A DNA stretch of 7,690 nt from Alphaproteobacteria bacterium (GTDB lineage: Bacteria > Pseudomonadota > Alphaproteobacteria > CBDBCS01 > JAHZLG01): contig JAHZLG010000026.1 of the NCBI GenBank assembly GCA_022599995.1, forward strand, positions 1-7,690, given 5' to 3'. The translations under genes were made by a program, and so were the position numbers. Shown one piece after another: positions 1-6,815 of this stretch. The notes beneath the pieces were generated by a model. It was given only the letters and a program-made list of their open reading frames with translations. It was not told where the DNA came from and made no database searches. Position 1 is the first letter of the stretch; each line of letters starts with the position of its first letter.

Positions 1-1
1 A

Positions 2-3000
2 GCAACATTGCTCGATTTTGCAGGGAATGCGGTCGTCTTTCCTGAAAACAATGCGTTACTGCGCGCAACCCGCCAATATGACTTCGCGACGATCTCCAGT
101 GTGCGTTTTGTTGGCAGTCAGACCGATGAAGGCGGTGGCAATACATCGGGCAATTTCGCCATAGGCACTGATATTGCCCACGGGGTCGATGTGAACCAAG
201 ACGGCATCGACGATCTGGTGGTCACCGATTGGAATTACCAAGCCTATGATGGCAGTGCGCTTCACCGAGTCGGGGCGGTTTATGTGCTGTATGGCAAGGA
301 GGGGCAAGCCTTGCCCACCGATGCTGTTGTGGGCGGGGCAACGGTTGATATCTCTAAGATTGCCGCCGAAGAAGGGTTTATCCTGGTCGGGAATTATGCT
401 GATGTTGGCAACTCCATTGTTCAGCAGCAAATAGGGCGTCAGGTGCGGGCGATAGAGGCAAACTTTGACACGAATGTGACCGAAGGGGCACTGTGGATTG
501 GCGGCGAGGGTGACGCCATCACTGATCCCGGCCGATACATTGCTGCCAATGCCTTTTTCGGCGATCTCGACAATCCGCAATACATATCGGGCAGCGCCGG
601 ACTCACGGTGATCAGCGTGGTTGACCCTGGCACGGGGTTGCCCGTCGATGTGTCCCTAGACATGAGTGACGTCAACAGCGCGGTTGCGGCGACGCGCATC
701 GACACCTCCGCCGATGCCTACGGCGAGACCTCTGTTCGCGCCGACCTGTTGCCGTCGGGAAGCGTGTACCTTTCAGCAGAAATCGGCGGAAGCAGTCTTG
801 GCCACCGCGGGCAGGTTGCCCTGCGCAGCGCGAATGGCCCGCTGTTTGTTTTCGAAGGTGATGAGGCCTACGGCGATGCAGGGAGCACCTTCGCCACTCT
901 TTGGAACAATGAAGCCGCGACCGATTTCAACAACGATGGTATTGGCGATGTCGCCGTTGGCGCACCCGGAGCCCATCATCTGCGTGACATTACCATCCCC
1001 GGAGGCACGACCATCAAAGGAAGTGTCTACGTGGTGTTTGGTCAGGATGATTTCGTCGACCATGCCACCAAGCAAGCCGCATTGGTTGCGGCCTCTTCAG
1101 ACCTCACCTTTGCCAACTACGCCTTCACCCAAGACCAAGGATTTGTGATCAAAGGGGCAGACGACGATGAATTGGGGCGGGCGATTAGCAGTGCTGGCGA
1201 CTTCAACGCCGATGGTATTCTCGACATTATTGTTGGGGCTCCCGGCACTAATGCCAATGGGGTGTCGGGCAGTGGGGCGGCATATATCGTTTTTGGTGAT
1301 ACCGGCGCGGGATTGCTTGCGGCAGGCAATGCCAACATTGGGGATCGGGTCGTGTTCGATCTTGCCGCCGATGCGGCCGACGCCACGACCATGCTCAGCC
1401 ATGTCATCACCATCACTGGCAGCGACCCCGACGTCGCATTTGGCAACAGCGTGCACGGGATCGGCGATGTGAATAGCGACGGATATGCCGATGTGTTGGT
1501 TGCCTCGCGTGGCGATGCCAGCTCCTCGATTGGGGCAAAGCTCTTCGTGCTCTATGGCGGCGAAAATTTTGCTGGTGCCGATAACACGGTGAACCTGGAT
1601 TACCTCTCCCCCTCGCAGGGCTACGTGATCGAGAACATTACTGACCAAAATGGCGATCTGTTTTTTGGCGATCTGATCATCCATCCCGGCAAGGACATCA
1701 ATGATGACGGGCGTGAGGACTTCTTCCTCGGCCTGCTGCCCGAGACCGCATCGGCAGGAGAGACAGGCGAGCTCGTTGTGATCCTCGCCGAGACCGAGGT
1801 CAACCACGCAGGGTTCCGTATTCGCACCATCACCAACCCCGAGATTCCCGATCTCCTGAACATTGATTTGGCCACACTGTTTGCCAACCACCAAGGTGCC
1901 ACGACTTACCACGTGTCGGGAATCGGCGAGACCGACCGCTACCTGAACCTGATCGATGAGGTCATCGCCTACGACGACGCGACCATTACCGTCACCGCAA
2001 CCGACCAATACGGCAATACGGCAATCAATTTCTTCCTCAGCGCGTTTGAATCGAGCACGATTCGCGTTGGGCAGGGCACTCTCGATACCCGCGCCACGAC
2101 CATCAGCGGCGATCAGCCGGGAGACACCTTCTATGATGCCACGACAATACTGGATGATATGGGAGATGCCGATCCGTCGAATGATGTGCTTCGGCTCGAA
2201 ACAAGTGGTGTCTTTGGTGGCGACGGATTCGGGTCTGGGCTGCGCGGGATTGGCGATATAAACCGCGACGGACGATCAGATTTTGTCGTCTTTGCCCGCG
2301 GCGGGGATGATGCCTATCAAAGCCCAGCGGTCACGAACACGAACCTTGGGGAAGCCTATGTTTTCCTTGGCAGTGCAGCGGGATTCGGGGGCAACACCTC
2401 GCTCGTGCAAACCAATGCGGATGGCAACAGTCAAGCCAATGTGGCAGAGTTTTCCGCGGCCGATGGATTTGTTGTTTATGATAGTAGTCTCACCATTGCC
2501 TCTGGTGATCAGGTGCCCCTCCAAGACGCCATGGAGGTTCTCAACATTGGCGATGTGGATGGCGACGGCGTGAATGACCTGATTTTCTTGATCACCCTCG
2601 CCTCTTCCACGGCTCCGAACAGCAATGCGCCGGCCGATCGGGCTTACGTGCTCTTTGGCAAGGCAAATGGCACGCACGGATCGATTGTCATGGGGGGAAT
2701 CAACAGCGAAGGCGGCTTCGACCGCAATGAAACCGCCACCCTGAGTCGCCGCGAACTTGACCTCGCCTCGTTGCAGGCGACCGATGGATTCATTATCTCA
2801 CGCAATGCCAATATGACGGCCCCCCTTGCCAGCGACGTTACGGCCCTGGGGGATATCAATGCCGATGGGTATGACGACTTCCTGCTTGCCGATCCCTTCT
2901 ATGACGATACCCAGAATGCCCTTGACGATGTTGGGGCATCCTACATTGTCTATGGACGCGAAAAGGTCGATTGGGGCAACAACGACCTAGAAAGCGGGCA

Positions 3001-5305
3001 ACAATTCTTTGCCCTCGATGCGCATTTTGATACAACCAATGGTGCTGCCTCGGATGGTGTGATGGTGTTGTCTTCGGTTGCTGGACGGCAACTTGGCGAA
3101 CGAGTGTACCAGCTTGGCGATGTCAATGGTGACGGCGTGGCGGATACAGGCTTCATCCAAACCGGCGCCGCCGCGGATGATTTCACGCACAGCCTTGTCG
3201 TGCTCTACGGCAGTGCCGATCGGCTCGCGGCCGGGGGGAGCATTGACCTGACCGCCCAAAACCAGCAGGTGGGCTTCACCATCACTGACCTTGACCTCGC
3301 CGGTTCAAGCTGGGGCTATGCCCTCGCGGCTCTCGACTTCAACGGTGACGGCATCAATGACCTTGCCATCGCTGACCCGACTGCCAAACAGGTCGTGTCG
3401 GTGGCAGGGACTCCGGTTCTTGTGGAAAATGCGGGGCGGATATGGGTGGTCTTCGGCGACGAGGACGGCTTGTTTGGCTCGTTGAATGCGTCGCAGCAGC
3501 GTGTCTTGTCGCTGGAATCCCTCACCCCCGAACAGGGCTTTGTGATCGAAGGCGGGGTGGGGCTTGCTGGCAGTGAAAATGATGCTGACGCCGATGACCA
3601 CGTTGGGCTTCGCTTGGGCGACACCCTCGACAAGGGCGACTTCAACGGCGACGGCTTTGACGATCTGCTGATCGGCACGCGCTCGATCGACGGCTACAGC
3701 GACGTTGAGAATGTCGACAACAGAACGGATAGCGGACGCCATCAATCCTTCCTTGTTTGGGGGCGTCCCGACACCGAGTTTGGCACGCAACAAACAGTGC
3801 ATAGCCCCTCGCTCGATTCCCTGGACGATATTGACGTGGCGTGGCAAGTGCTCGACCTAGGCGGGGCAGGGACCGAGGGCAACGGGTTTGCCGGCGACTA
3901 TCTGAGGATAATCGGGGCGACCAACCATGCCAAAGGCAGCATCGAAGACAGCTTCAATGGTACTTTCGCCGCCCCCGCGCATTGGGGTGTCGGGGGGAAT
4001 GTCGCGAATGTGGGCGACCTCAATGGCGACGGTTTCGATGACCTGATCGTCGGAGGGGCAAACAACGATGTCGATAGCCCGCTCGCATGGTCAAACAACG
4101 ATGAGCTGATTCCGCAATCCATTTTCAACGGCTTCGACAGCAAGTATCGCGACTATTTCAATACCTTCTACAAAATCACGAAGTACACCGATGCCGAGCT
4201 GTTAGGGGCGACCAACGTTCTCTCCTACAGTGGTGTGTCCTCCAGCATGGCACACTACACAGCGAATCTTGCGTTGTTCGAGAGCTATGGATGGGACACC
4301 TTCGCGAAGTACGAAACCAATATCCAGATTGCCCGTACCGACCTTTCTTACTATGACTTCGGTCGTGTCCCCCTGTTTGATCCCAATGATGACGTGAGCA
4401 CGAACAATGCCGACCCCTCGAGCCCCTTGGCCCACGAGAACACCGGAGAAGCCTTCATCATATGGGGTGGCATCGATCTCGATTTCGGACGATTGCATAT
4501 CAATGGTGCCTATGCGGCCGACTCCCTGCGCATCGGTGCCCTTGATGGCGCAATATTGCTTGACCTTGATGACGCCTTCACCACCGCGCGCGCCGGTGCC
4601 GTCAGCTATGCCATCTCTAGCGATGCGACCGAATTCGAACCCTTCACCCTATCGGAAACCGACGCCACGCAATTGGTCGCCCACGATGACTTGTATGACC
4701 AGCTCGCTGCTGCCAACGACACGCCTATCACCGTGCGCGTGACCGCGACCGACAGTACGAATGAACAAGCCATCTGGTCATTCTCAGTCCACGCGGAAAA
4801 CCTCCTTGCGGGGAGCAAAAATGATGTCAACGAAGTGACCCAGCAGCACTTTCTGTTTAAACAAGAGGCGGTGCTCGGGACTGTGGCAAACCCGTTCAAG
4901 ACAACCATCACATTCGATAACCCGATCGATTTCGCCGAGACAGCCGACGCGGCAACGCCGTGGGCAGATGGACTCGACCTGCTGGATTTCGATGTTTTCC
5001 TCAATAACTCGGGCACGCAGGGGGAGGGCGAATTGATTATCACGGGGGGGTCGATCACGCACTCTTCTTTGTTCGACAACCGCATGGTGCTCGAATTTGA
5101 GGTGGCTGCCAATGGGCAGTCAGGTGCATTGGTTGATGGGGATCAATTCCTGGTTATCTCCTACAAGAACGTGCTCACCCATGATTCGAGCCTAGACGGC
5201 GCTGCCGATGAAATCCGTGCGCTGTTTGATGATGATGCGGTATTGGATGACGCCTATGGCAACGACATTGACGACTTCGTCGTTGTGGTTGACTACAACC
5301 AGTAA
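2..5305 (+). CDS. Giant FG-GAP/integrin-alpha-type repeat protein, 5' partial
   Basis: The frame is open to the left edge, so the TTG at position 8 is probably not the start; no signal peptide is visible and the N-terminus is missing. Residues below count from that TTG (1765 aa). Twelve calcium-binding loops of the form D-x-N/D-x-D-G-x-x-D begin near residues 61, 306, 398, 487, 563, 750, 849, 949, 1038, 1110, 1211 and 1337. Most sit in a blade pattern: GFVI-like strand, LG, GDxNxDGxxDxxx, then a YVVFG-like strand. This is the FG-GAP repeat of integrin-alpha beta-propellers; 12 loops would allow about two propellers. Cadherin-like modules lie at about 616-682 and 1515-1598 (each with TVTATD-like or VTATDS-like strands). 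A final domain at about 1615-1765 is unassigned. The chain has no cysteine and is rich in Asp, as is usual for calcium-stabilised exported proteins. No LPXTG or RTX nonapeptide array is seen, so the export route is unknown. An adhesion or surface role is inference. Confidence 0.93.
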   Translation, partial: ATLLDFAGNAVVFPENNALLRATRQYDFATISSVRFVGSQTDEGGGNTSGNFAIGTDIAHGVDVNQDGIDDLVVTDWNYQAYDGSALHRVGAVYVLYGKEGQALPTDAVVGGATVDISKIAAEEGFILVGNYADVGNSIVQQQIGRQVRAIEANFDTNVTEGALWIGGEGDAITDPGRYIAANAFFGDLDNPQYISGSAGLTVISVVDPGTGLPVDVSLDMSDVNSAVAATRIDTSADAYGETSVRADLLPSGSVYLSAEIGGSSLGHRGQVALRSANGPLFVFEGDEAYGDAGSTFATLWNNEAATDFNNDGIGDVAVGAPGAHHLRDITIPGGTTIKGSVYVVFGQDDFVDHATKQAALVAASSDLTFANYAFTQDQGFVIKGADDDELGRAISSAGDFNADGILDIIVGAPGTNANGVSGSGAAYIVFGDTGAGLLAAGNANIGDRVVFDLAADAADATTMLSHVITITGSDPDVAFGNSVHGIGDVNSDGYADVLVASRGDASSSIGAKLFVLYGGENFAGADNTVNLDYLSPSQGYVIENITDQNGDLFFGDLIIHPGKDINDDGREDFFLGLLPETASAGETGELVVILAETEVNHAGFRIRTITNPEIPDLLNIDLATLFANHQGATTYHVSGIGETDRYLNLIDEVIAYDDATITVTATDQYGNTAINFFLSAFESSTIRVGQGTLDTRATTISGDQPGDTFYDATTILDDMGDADPSNDVLRLETSGVFGGDGFGSGLRGIGDINRDGRSDFVVFARGGDDAYQSPAVTNTNLGEAYVFLGSAAGFGGNTSLVQTNADGNSQANVAEFSAADGFVVYDSSLTIASGDQVPLQDAMEVLNIGDVDGDGVNDLIFLITLASSTAPNSNAPADRAYVLFGKANGTHGSIVMGGINSEGGFDRNETATLSRRELDLASLQATDGFIISRNANMTAPLASDVTALGDINADGYDDFLLADPFYDDTQNALDDVGASYIVYGREKVDWGNNDLESGQQFFALDAHFDTTNGAASDGVMVLSSVAGRQLGERVYQLGDVNGDGVADTGFIQTGAAADDFTHSLVVLYGSADRLAAGGSIDLTAQNQQVGFTITDLDLAGSSWGYALAALDFNGDGINDLAIADPTAKQVVSVAGTPVLVENAGRIWVVFGDEDGLFGSLNASQQRVLSLESLTPEQGFVIEGGVGLAGSENDADADDHVGLRLGDTLDKGDFNGDGFDDLLIGTRSIDGYSDVENVDNRTDSGRHQSFLVWGRPDTEFGTQQTVHSPSLDSLDDIDVAWQVLDLGGAGTEGNGFAGDYLRIIGATNHAKGSIEDSFNGTFAAPAHWGVGGNVANVGDLNGDGFDDLIVGGANNDVDSPLAWSNNDELIPQSIFNGFDSKYRDYFNTFYKITKYTDAELLGATNVLSYSGVSSSMAHYTANLALFESYGWDTFAKYETNIQIARTDLSYYDFGRVPLFDPNDDVSTNNADPSSPLAHENTGEAFIIWGGIDLDFGRLHINGAYAADSLRIGALDGAILLDLDDAFTTARAGAVSYAISSDATEFEPFTLSETDATQLVAHDDLYDQLAAANDTPITVRVTATDSTNEQAIWSFSVHAENLLAGSKNDVNEVTQQHFLFKQEAVLGTVANPFKTTITFDNPIDFAETADAATPWADGLDLLDFDVFLNNSGTQGEGELIITGGSITHSSLFDNRMVLEFEVAANGQSGALVDGDQFLVISYKNVLTHDSSLDGAADEIRALFDDDAVLDDAYGNDIDDFVVVVDYNQ

Positions 5306-5313
5306 GGTATGGA

Positions 5314-5325
5314 GGGGGGGGGGGG
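5314..5325. repeat. Homopolymeric G tract (12 G)
   Basis: Twelve consecutive G begin nine bases after the TAA of the FG-GAP gene. Its last four G can pair with CCCC at 5329-5332 across a CTG loop. Tracts of this length are known to slip during replication, so the length may vary between cells or be miscalled in sequencing. It lies outside any coding frame I accept, so a direct frameshift effect is not supported. Confidence 0.9.
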
Positions 5326-5353
5326 CTGCCCCGGACGGGTGTTCGTGCTGAGC

Positions 5354-5457
5354 TTGCCCTTGCCCGCGAGTGGCCTCTTTTCCGCGCGGTGCTTGTGCTC
5401 CCGTTGCCCTTGCCCGCGAGTGGCCTCTTGCCCGCGCGTGTGTCCCCGTTGCCCCGC
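5354..5457. repeat. ~50-bp imperfect tandem repeat, about 2.2 copies
   Basis: A 26-base core at 5354-5379 recurs identically at 5404-5429, a period of 50. It begins with a doubled TTGCCC and ends with TGGCCTCTT. The stretch after each core is similar but diverged (5380-5403 against 5430-5448, the second about five bases shorter). A third copy starts at 5449 with TTGCCCCGC and then decays. A weaker match to the inter-core stretch precedes the first core (GTGTTCGTGCTGAGC at about 5339-5353). The array is GC-rich and fills most of the spacer between the FG-GAP gene and the ABC-like gene. No function can be assigned. Confidence 0.85.
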
Positions 5458-5482
5458 ACCGCTTCCCCTGAGCACTGCCATA

Positions 5483-5511
5483 TTGCTTTCGTAGGAGGTG
5501 CGCCATAAACT
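5483..5511 (+). promoter_or_regulatory. Possible sigma70-like promoter for the ABC-like gene
   Basis: TTGCTT (5483-5488) and TAAACT (5506-5511) are separated by 17 bases and match the -35 and -10 consensus at 3/6 and 4/6 positions. A start site six or seven bases past the -10 would fall on or next to the ATG at 5518, giving a leaderless mRNA. An AGGAGG lies at 5493-5498, but it is 19 bases from the ATG, too far for a normal ribosome binding site. An in-frame TAA at 5506-5508 rules out an earlier start. The promoter is a weak match and remains a suggestion. Confidence 0.25.
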
Positions 5512-5517
5512 GCCCCT

Positions 5518-6186
5518 ATGTTGCAATTGGCGAACGTGCATCTCCACCACGAACAGAATGACGACGACGAAGGCATTACCCTTACCGTGCGCGCCGCCGA
5601 TCTGATCGGGTTTGTCGCGGACAATCGTGGTGATGCGACAACACTATGCCGCATGATGGCTGGCACGCTCCCTGTGCCGCGTGGGCACGTGTTGCTCGAT
5701 GACGAGGACATCACAGGAACACCCGTCTGGCAACGGTGTCACCGAGGTATCCATGGCATCGACCCCGAGGTTGGCCTGCTCGACGATGTTACAGTCTGGC
5801 AGCATGTGCTGACCCTTGCCCACTTCGGAGCCCGACTGAGTGGCAGAAAAGCACGGGCAAGCACCGTTGATGCTCTTGACCATTGCGGCTTGCTCGATAA
5901 GGCAAATGATTATGTGCGGGTGCTGCAAGGGGCAGATCGATGCCGTCTACGCTTGGCGAAGGCGATTGCGGCAGACCCACGACTCATTGTGATCGACAAC
6001 CTGACCGCTGGCCTTGTTGTTGCCGATCTCCCCCTGATGGAGCGGCTGATCAAGCGCACACACGACCGTGGCATTGCGCTGATCTGGGTAAGCCGCACCC
6101 CCAGCGCTTTCGGCAGTGCCGCAACCTCTGTGTTCACGCTAGACGATAGTGGGGCCCTGGTACAAATGTCCGAGACGCGAGACTAG
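5518..6186 (+). CDS. Degenerate ABC ATPase-fold protein (LivG/LptB-like), probable pseudo-ATPase
   Basis: The 222-aa protein aligns along its length with ABC nucleotide-binding subunits of the LptB/LivG type (about 240 aa). Landmarks are a GFVADNRGDATTLCRMMAG segment at 31-49 where the P-loop belongs, a G-x-V-L-L-D-D-E-D-I-T segment at 56-66, and RLRLAKAIAADPRLIVIDN at 143-161. Each motif has lost its key residue. Walker A GPNGAGKTT reads ADNRGDATT, with Ala40 for the lysine. The Q-loop glutamine reads Pro83. Signature LSGGE reads LQGAD (136-140). Walker B keeps Asp160 but the catalytic Glu is Asn161. The H-loop histidine position reads Ser192. The frame is intact and the hydrophobic pattern kept, which argues against simple decay. 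ATP hydrolysis is not expected; a structural or regulatory role is inference. No permease gene is in view. The start is the ATG at 5518, since an in-frame stop lies just upstream. TTG at 5521 is a less likely alternative. Confidence 0.85.
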   Translation: MLQLANVHLHHEQNDDDEGITLTVRAADLIGFVADNRGDATTLCRMMAGTLPVPRGHVLLDDEDITGTPVWQRCHRGIHGIDPEVGLLDDVTVWQHVLTLAHFGARLSGRKARASTVDALDHCGLLDKANDYVRVLQGADRCRLRLAKAIAADPRLIVIDNLTAGLVVADLPLMERLIKRTHDRGIALIWVSRTPSAFGSAATSVFTLDDSGALVQMSETRD

Positions 6187-6207
6187 GCTCGGCCCTCGTT
6201 AGGGTGC

Positions 6208-6270
6208 TGTTTTGCTAGATAATAGCGCAGTTTGGCGAAGCCAAACCAAGCGAATGACTCTAGCAAAACA
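6208..6270. repeat. Nested inverted repeat (12-bp outer arms, 7-bp inner hairpin)
   Basis: TGTTTTGCTAGA at 6208-6219 is the perfect reverse complement of TCTAGCAAAACA at 6259-6270. Centred inside is GTTTGGC (6230-6236), loop GAA, GCCAAAC (6240-6246). A short CGC/GCG pairing (6226-6228 with 6250-6252) continues the stem outward with bulges. It lies 21 bases after the stop of the ABC-like gene, so it could stabilise or end that transcript. However, no T-run follows the outer arm on either strand, so it is not a standard rho-independent terminator. A small palindromic repeat element is the other reading. Confidence 0.85.
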
Positions 6271-6519
6271 ACAAGCCCGACTGGTTTTCTGGGGCATGTT
6301 GCGGATCGTCGCGTATCTTACGCCAAAAGTGACGTATGCCAATGTGGTTGCGAAATCCCAAAGCAAGCTCTTGCCATATTTAATGAGTCCTGACGCTAGC
6401 CTCCTAAGGCCGCTTCATTGACTTCTCACCGATGCAATTATACGATCATGGCGATGGGAGCATTGCTCAGCTTGGCCTGCAGCAGTCTCTTTTGCAGGGA
6501 GTCTCGACCAACTGTCGTC

Positions 6520-6543
6520 ACTGCGGTTACTGCAGTTACTGCC
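6520..6543. repeat. 9-bp tandem repeat, 2.7 copies
   Basis: ACTGCGGTT, ACTGCAGTT and a partial ACTGCC follow one another directly about 60 bases before the lipoprotein start. Tandem 9-mers could be binding sites for a regulator or simple slippage products; nothing in the sequence decides this. Confidence 0.7.
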
Positions 6544-6599
6544 TCCGTTCGTTGCTGTCTTTCTTACTTACCCTTTCCCCATCTCTAGATTGTGCTGCC

Positions 6600-6794
6600 A
6601 TGAATGCTTCGACTTTTCGCCCGACTGTCCTTGCCGCCGCCGTTGCCATGGGGCTCGGCCTCGCATCGTGTGGTGGCCCTGACATTGCGCCCATCCCCGA
6701 TGACAGCGATGCCGAGCAGCAGCGCCAGTCCGAGCAGCAACGCAAAGCCGACCGTGCCTTCGATAAACTGAAAAACGAAACAGAAACGGAATAA
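6600..6794 (+). CDS. Small lipoprotein (64 aa)
   Basis: The ATG at 6600 opens a short frame with a classic lipoprotein signal: N-terminus with Arg7, a hydrophobic Leu/Ala/Gly stretch at about 9-20, and lipobox LASC with the lipidated Cys24. The mature part is only 41 residues. It starts CGGPDIAPIPDDSD and continues as a Gln/Glu/Arg/Lys-rich, probably helical tail. Gly rather than Asp follows the cysteine, which under the enterobacterial Lol rule favours the outer membrane. An in-frame ATG at 6432 would add 56 residues before the signal peptide, with a Cys-rich segment, and is rejected. No clear Shine-Dalgarno precedes the ATG. I cannot name the family. Its place before a lysine-pathway gene loosely recalls LptM (YifL), a tiny lipoprotein found beside dapF or lysA, but the GPLY motif of LptM is missing, so I do not assign it. 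Confidence 0.75.
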   Translation: MNASTFRPTVLAAAVAMGLGLASCGGPDIAPIPDDSDAEQQRQSEQQRKADRAFDKLKNETETE

Positions 6795-6797
6795 ACA

Positions 6798-6812
6798 CCC
6801 TCACGATGAGGG
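6798..6812 (+). other. Short hairpin after the lipoprotein stop
   Basis: CCCTCA, loop CGA, TGAGGG forms a perfect 6-bp stem starting three bases after the TAA. There is no T-tail (a GC-rich stretch follows), so it is not a canonical intrinsic terminator. It may still protect the 3' end of the mRNA. Confidence 0.4.
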
Positions 6813-6815
6813 CGC

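Larger units (their letters stand above)
6187..6599. other. 413-bp intergenic region with structured and repetitive DNA
   Basis: No convincing gene was found here. The left half (6200-6420) looks more AT-rich than its surroundings and is dense in inverted repeats: the nested palindrome at 6208-6270, GCGTA-TCT-TACGC at 6311-6323, and GCAAG-CT-CTTGC at 6363-6374. A TTG-started frame at 6212-6421 (69 codons) runs through the palindromes and resembles no family I know. The right half holds short tandem repeats at 6520-6543. A TAGATT at 6586-6591, eight bases before the lipoprotein ATG, could be a -10 element, but I see no good -35. The left half could be a remnant or non-autonomous mobile element, or encode a structured RNA. 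Confidence 0.6.

Noticed and set aside
1097..2008. 303-codon open frame on the minus strand inside the FG-GAP gene
   Set aside because: It is antisense to strongly patterned FG-GAP coding sequence. Its product (runs of Val, Gly, Ile, His, Asp) mirrors the repeated codons of the sense strand and shows no domain.
5354..5457. CRISPR array
   Set aside because: There are only two full copies, the stretches between cores are themselves similar rather than unique spacers, and no cas gene is present.
5493..5498. AGGAGG as ribosome binding site of the ABC-like gene
   Set aside because: It is 19 bases from the ATG, and an in-frame TAA at 5506-5508 excludes a closer upstream start.
5175..5714. Minus-strand frames of 85-179 codons across the 5306-5517 spacer
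   Set aside because: Their low-complexity Arg/Gly/Ala/Gln products come from the GC-rich tandem repeat and the G run (poly-Pro on the minus strand), and they overlap the ends of two better-supported genes.
6208..6270. Rho-independent terminator of the ABC-like gene
   Set aside because: The stem is good, but the outer arm is followed by ACAAGCC rather than a T-run, and the loop region is too long for a typical terminator.
6212..6421. 69-codon frame after the ABC-like gene
   Set aside because: It starts at TTG inside the palindrome, has no ribosome binding site and runs through several hairpins; the product resembles no family I recognise.
6432..6599. N-terminal extension of the lipoprotein from the ATG at 6432
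   Set aside because: It would bury the signal peptide and lipobox in the middle of the protein, and the added segment crosses the 9-bp tandem repeats.
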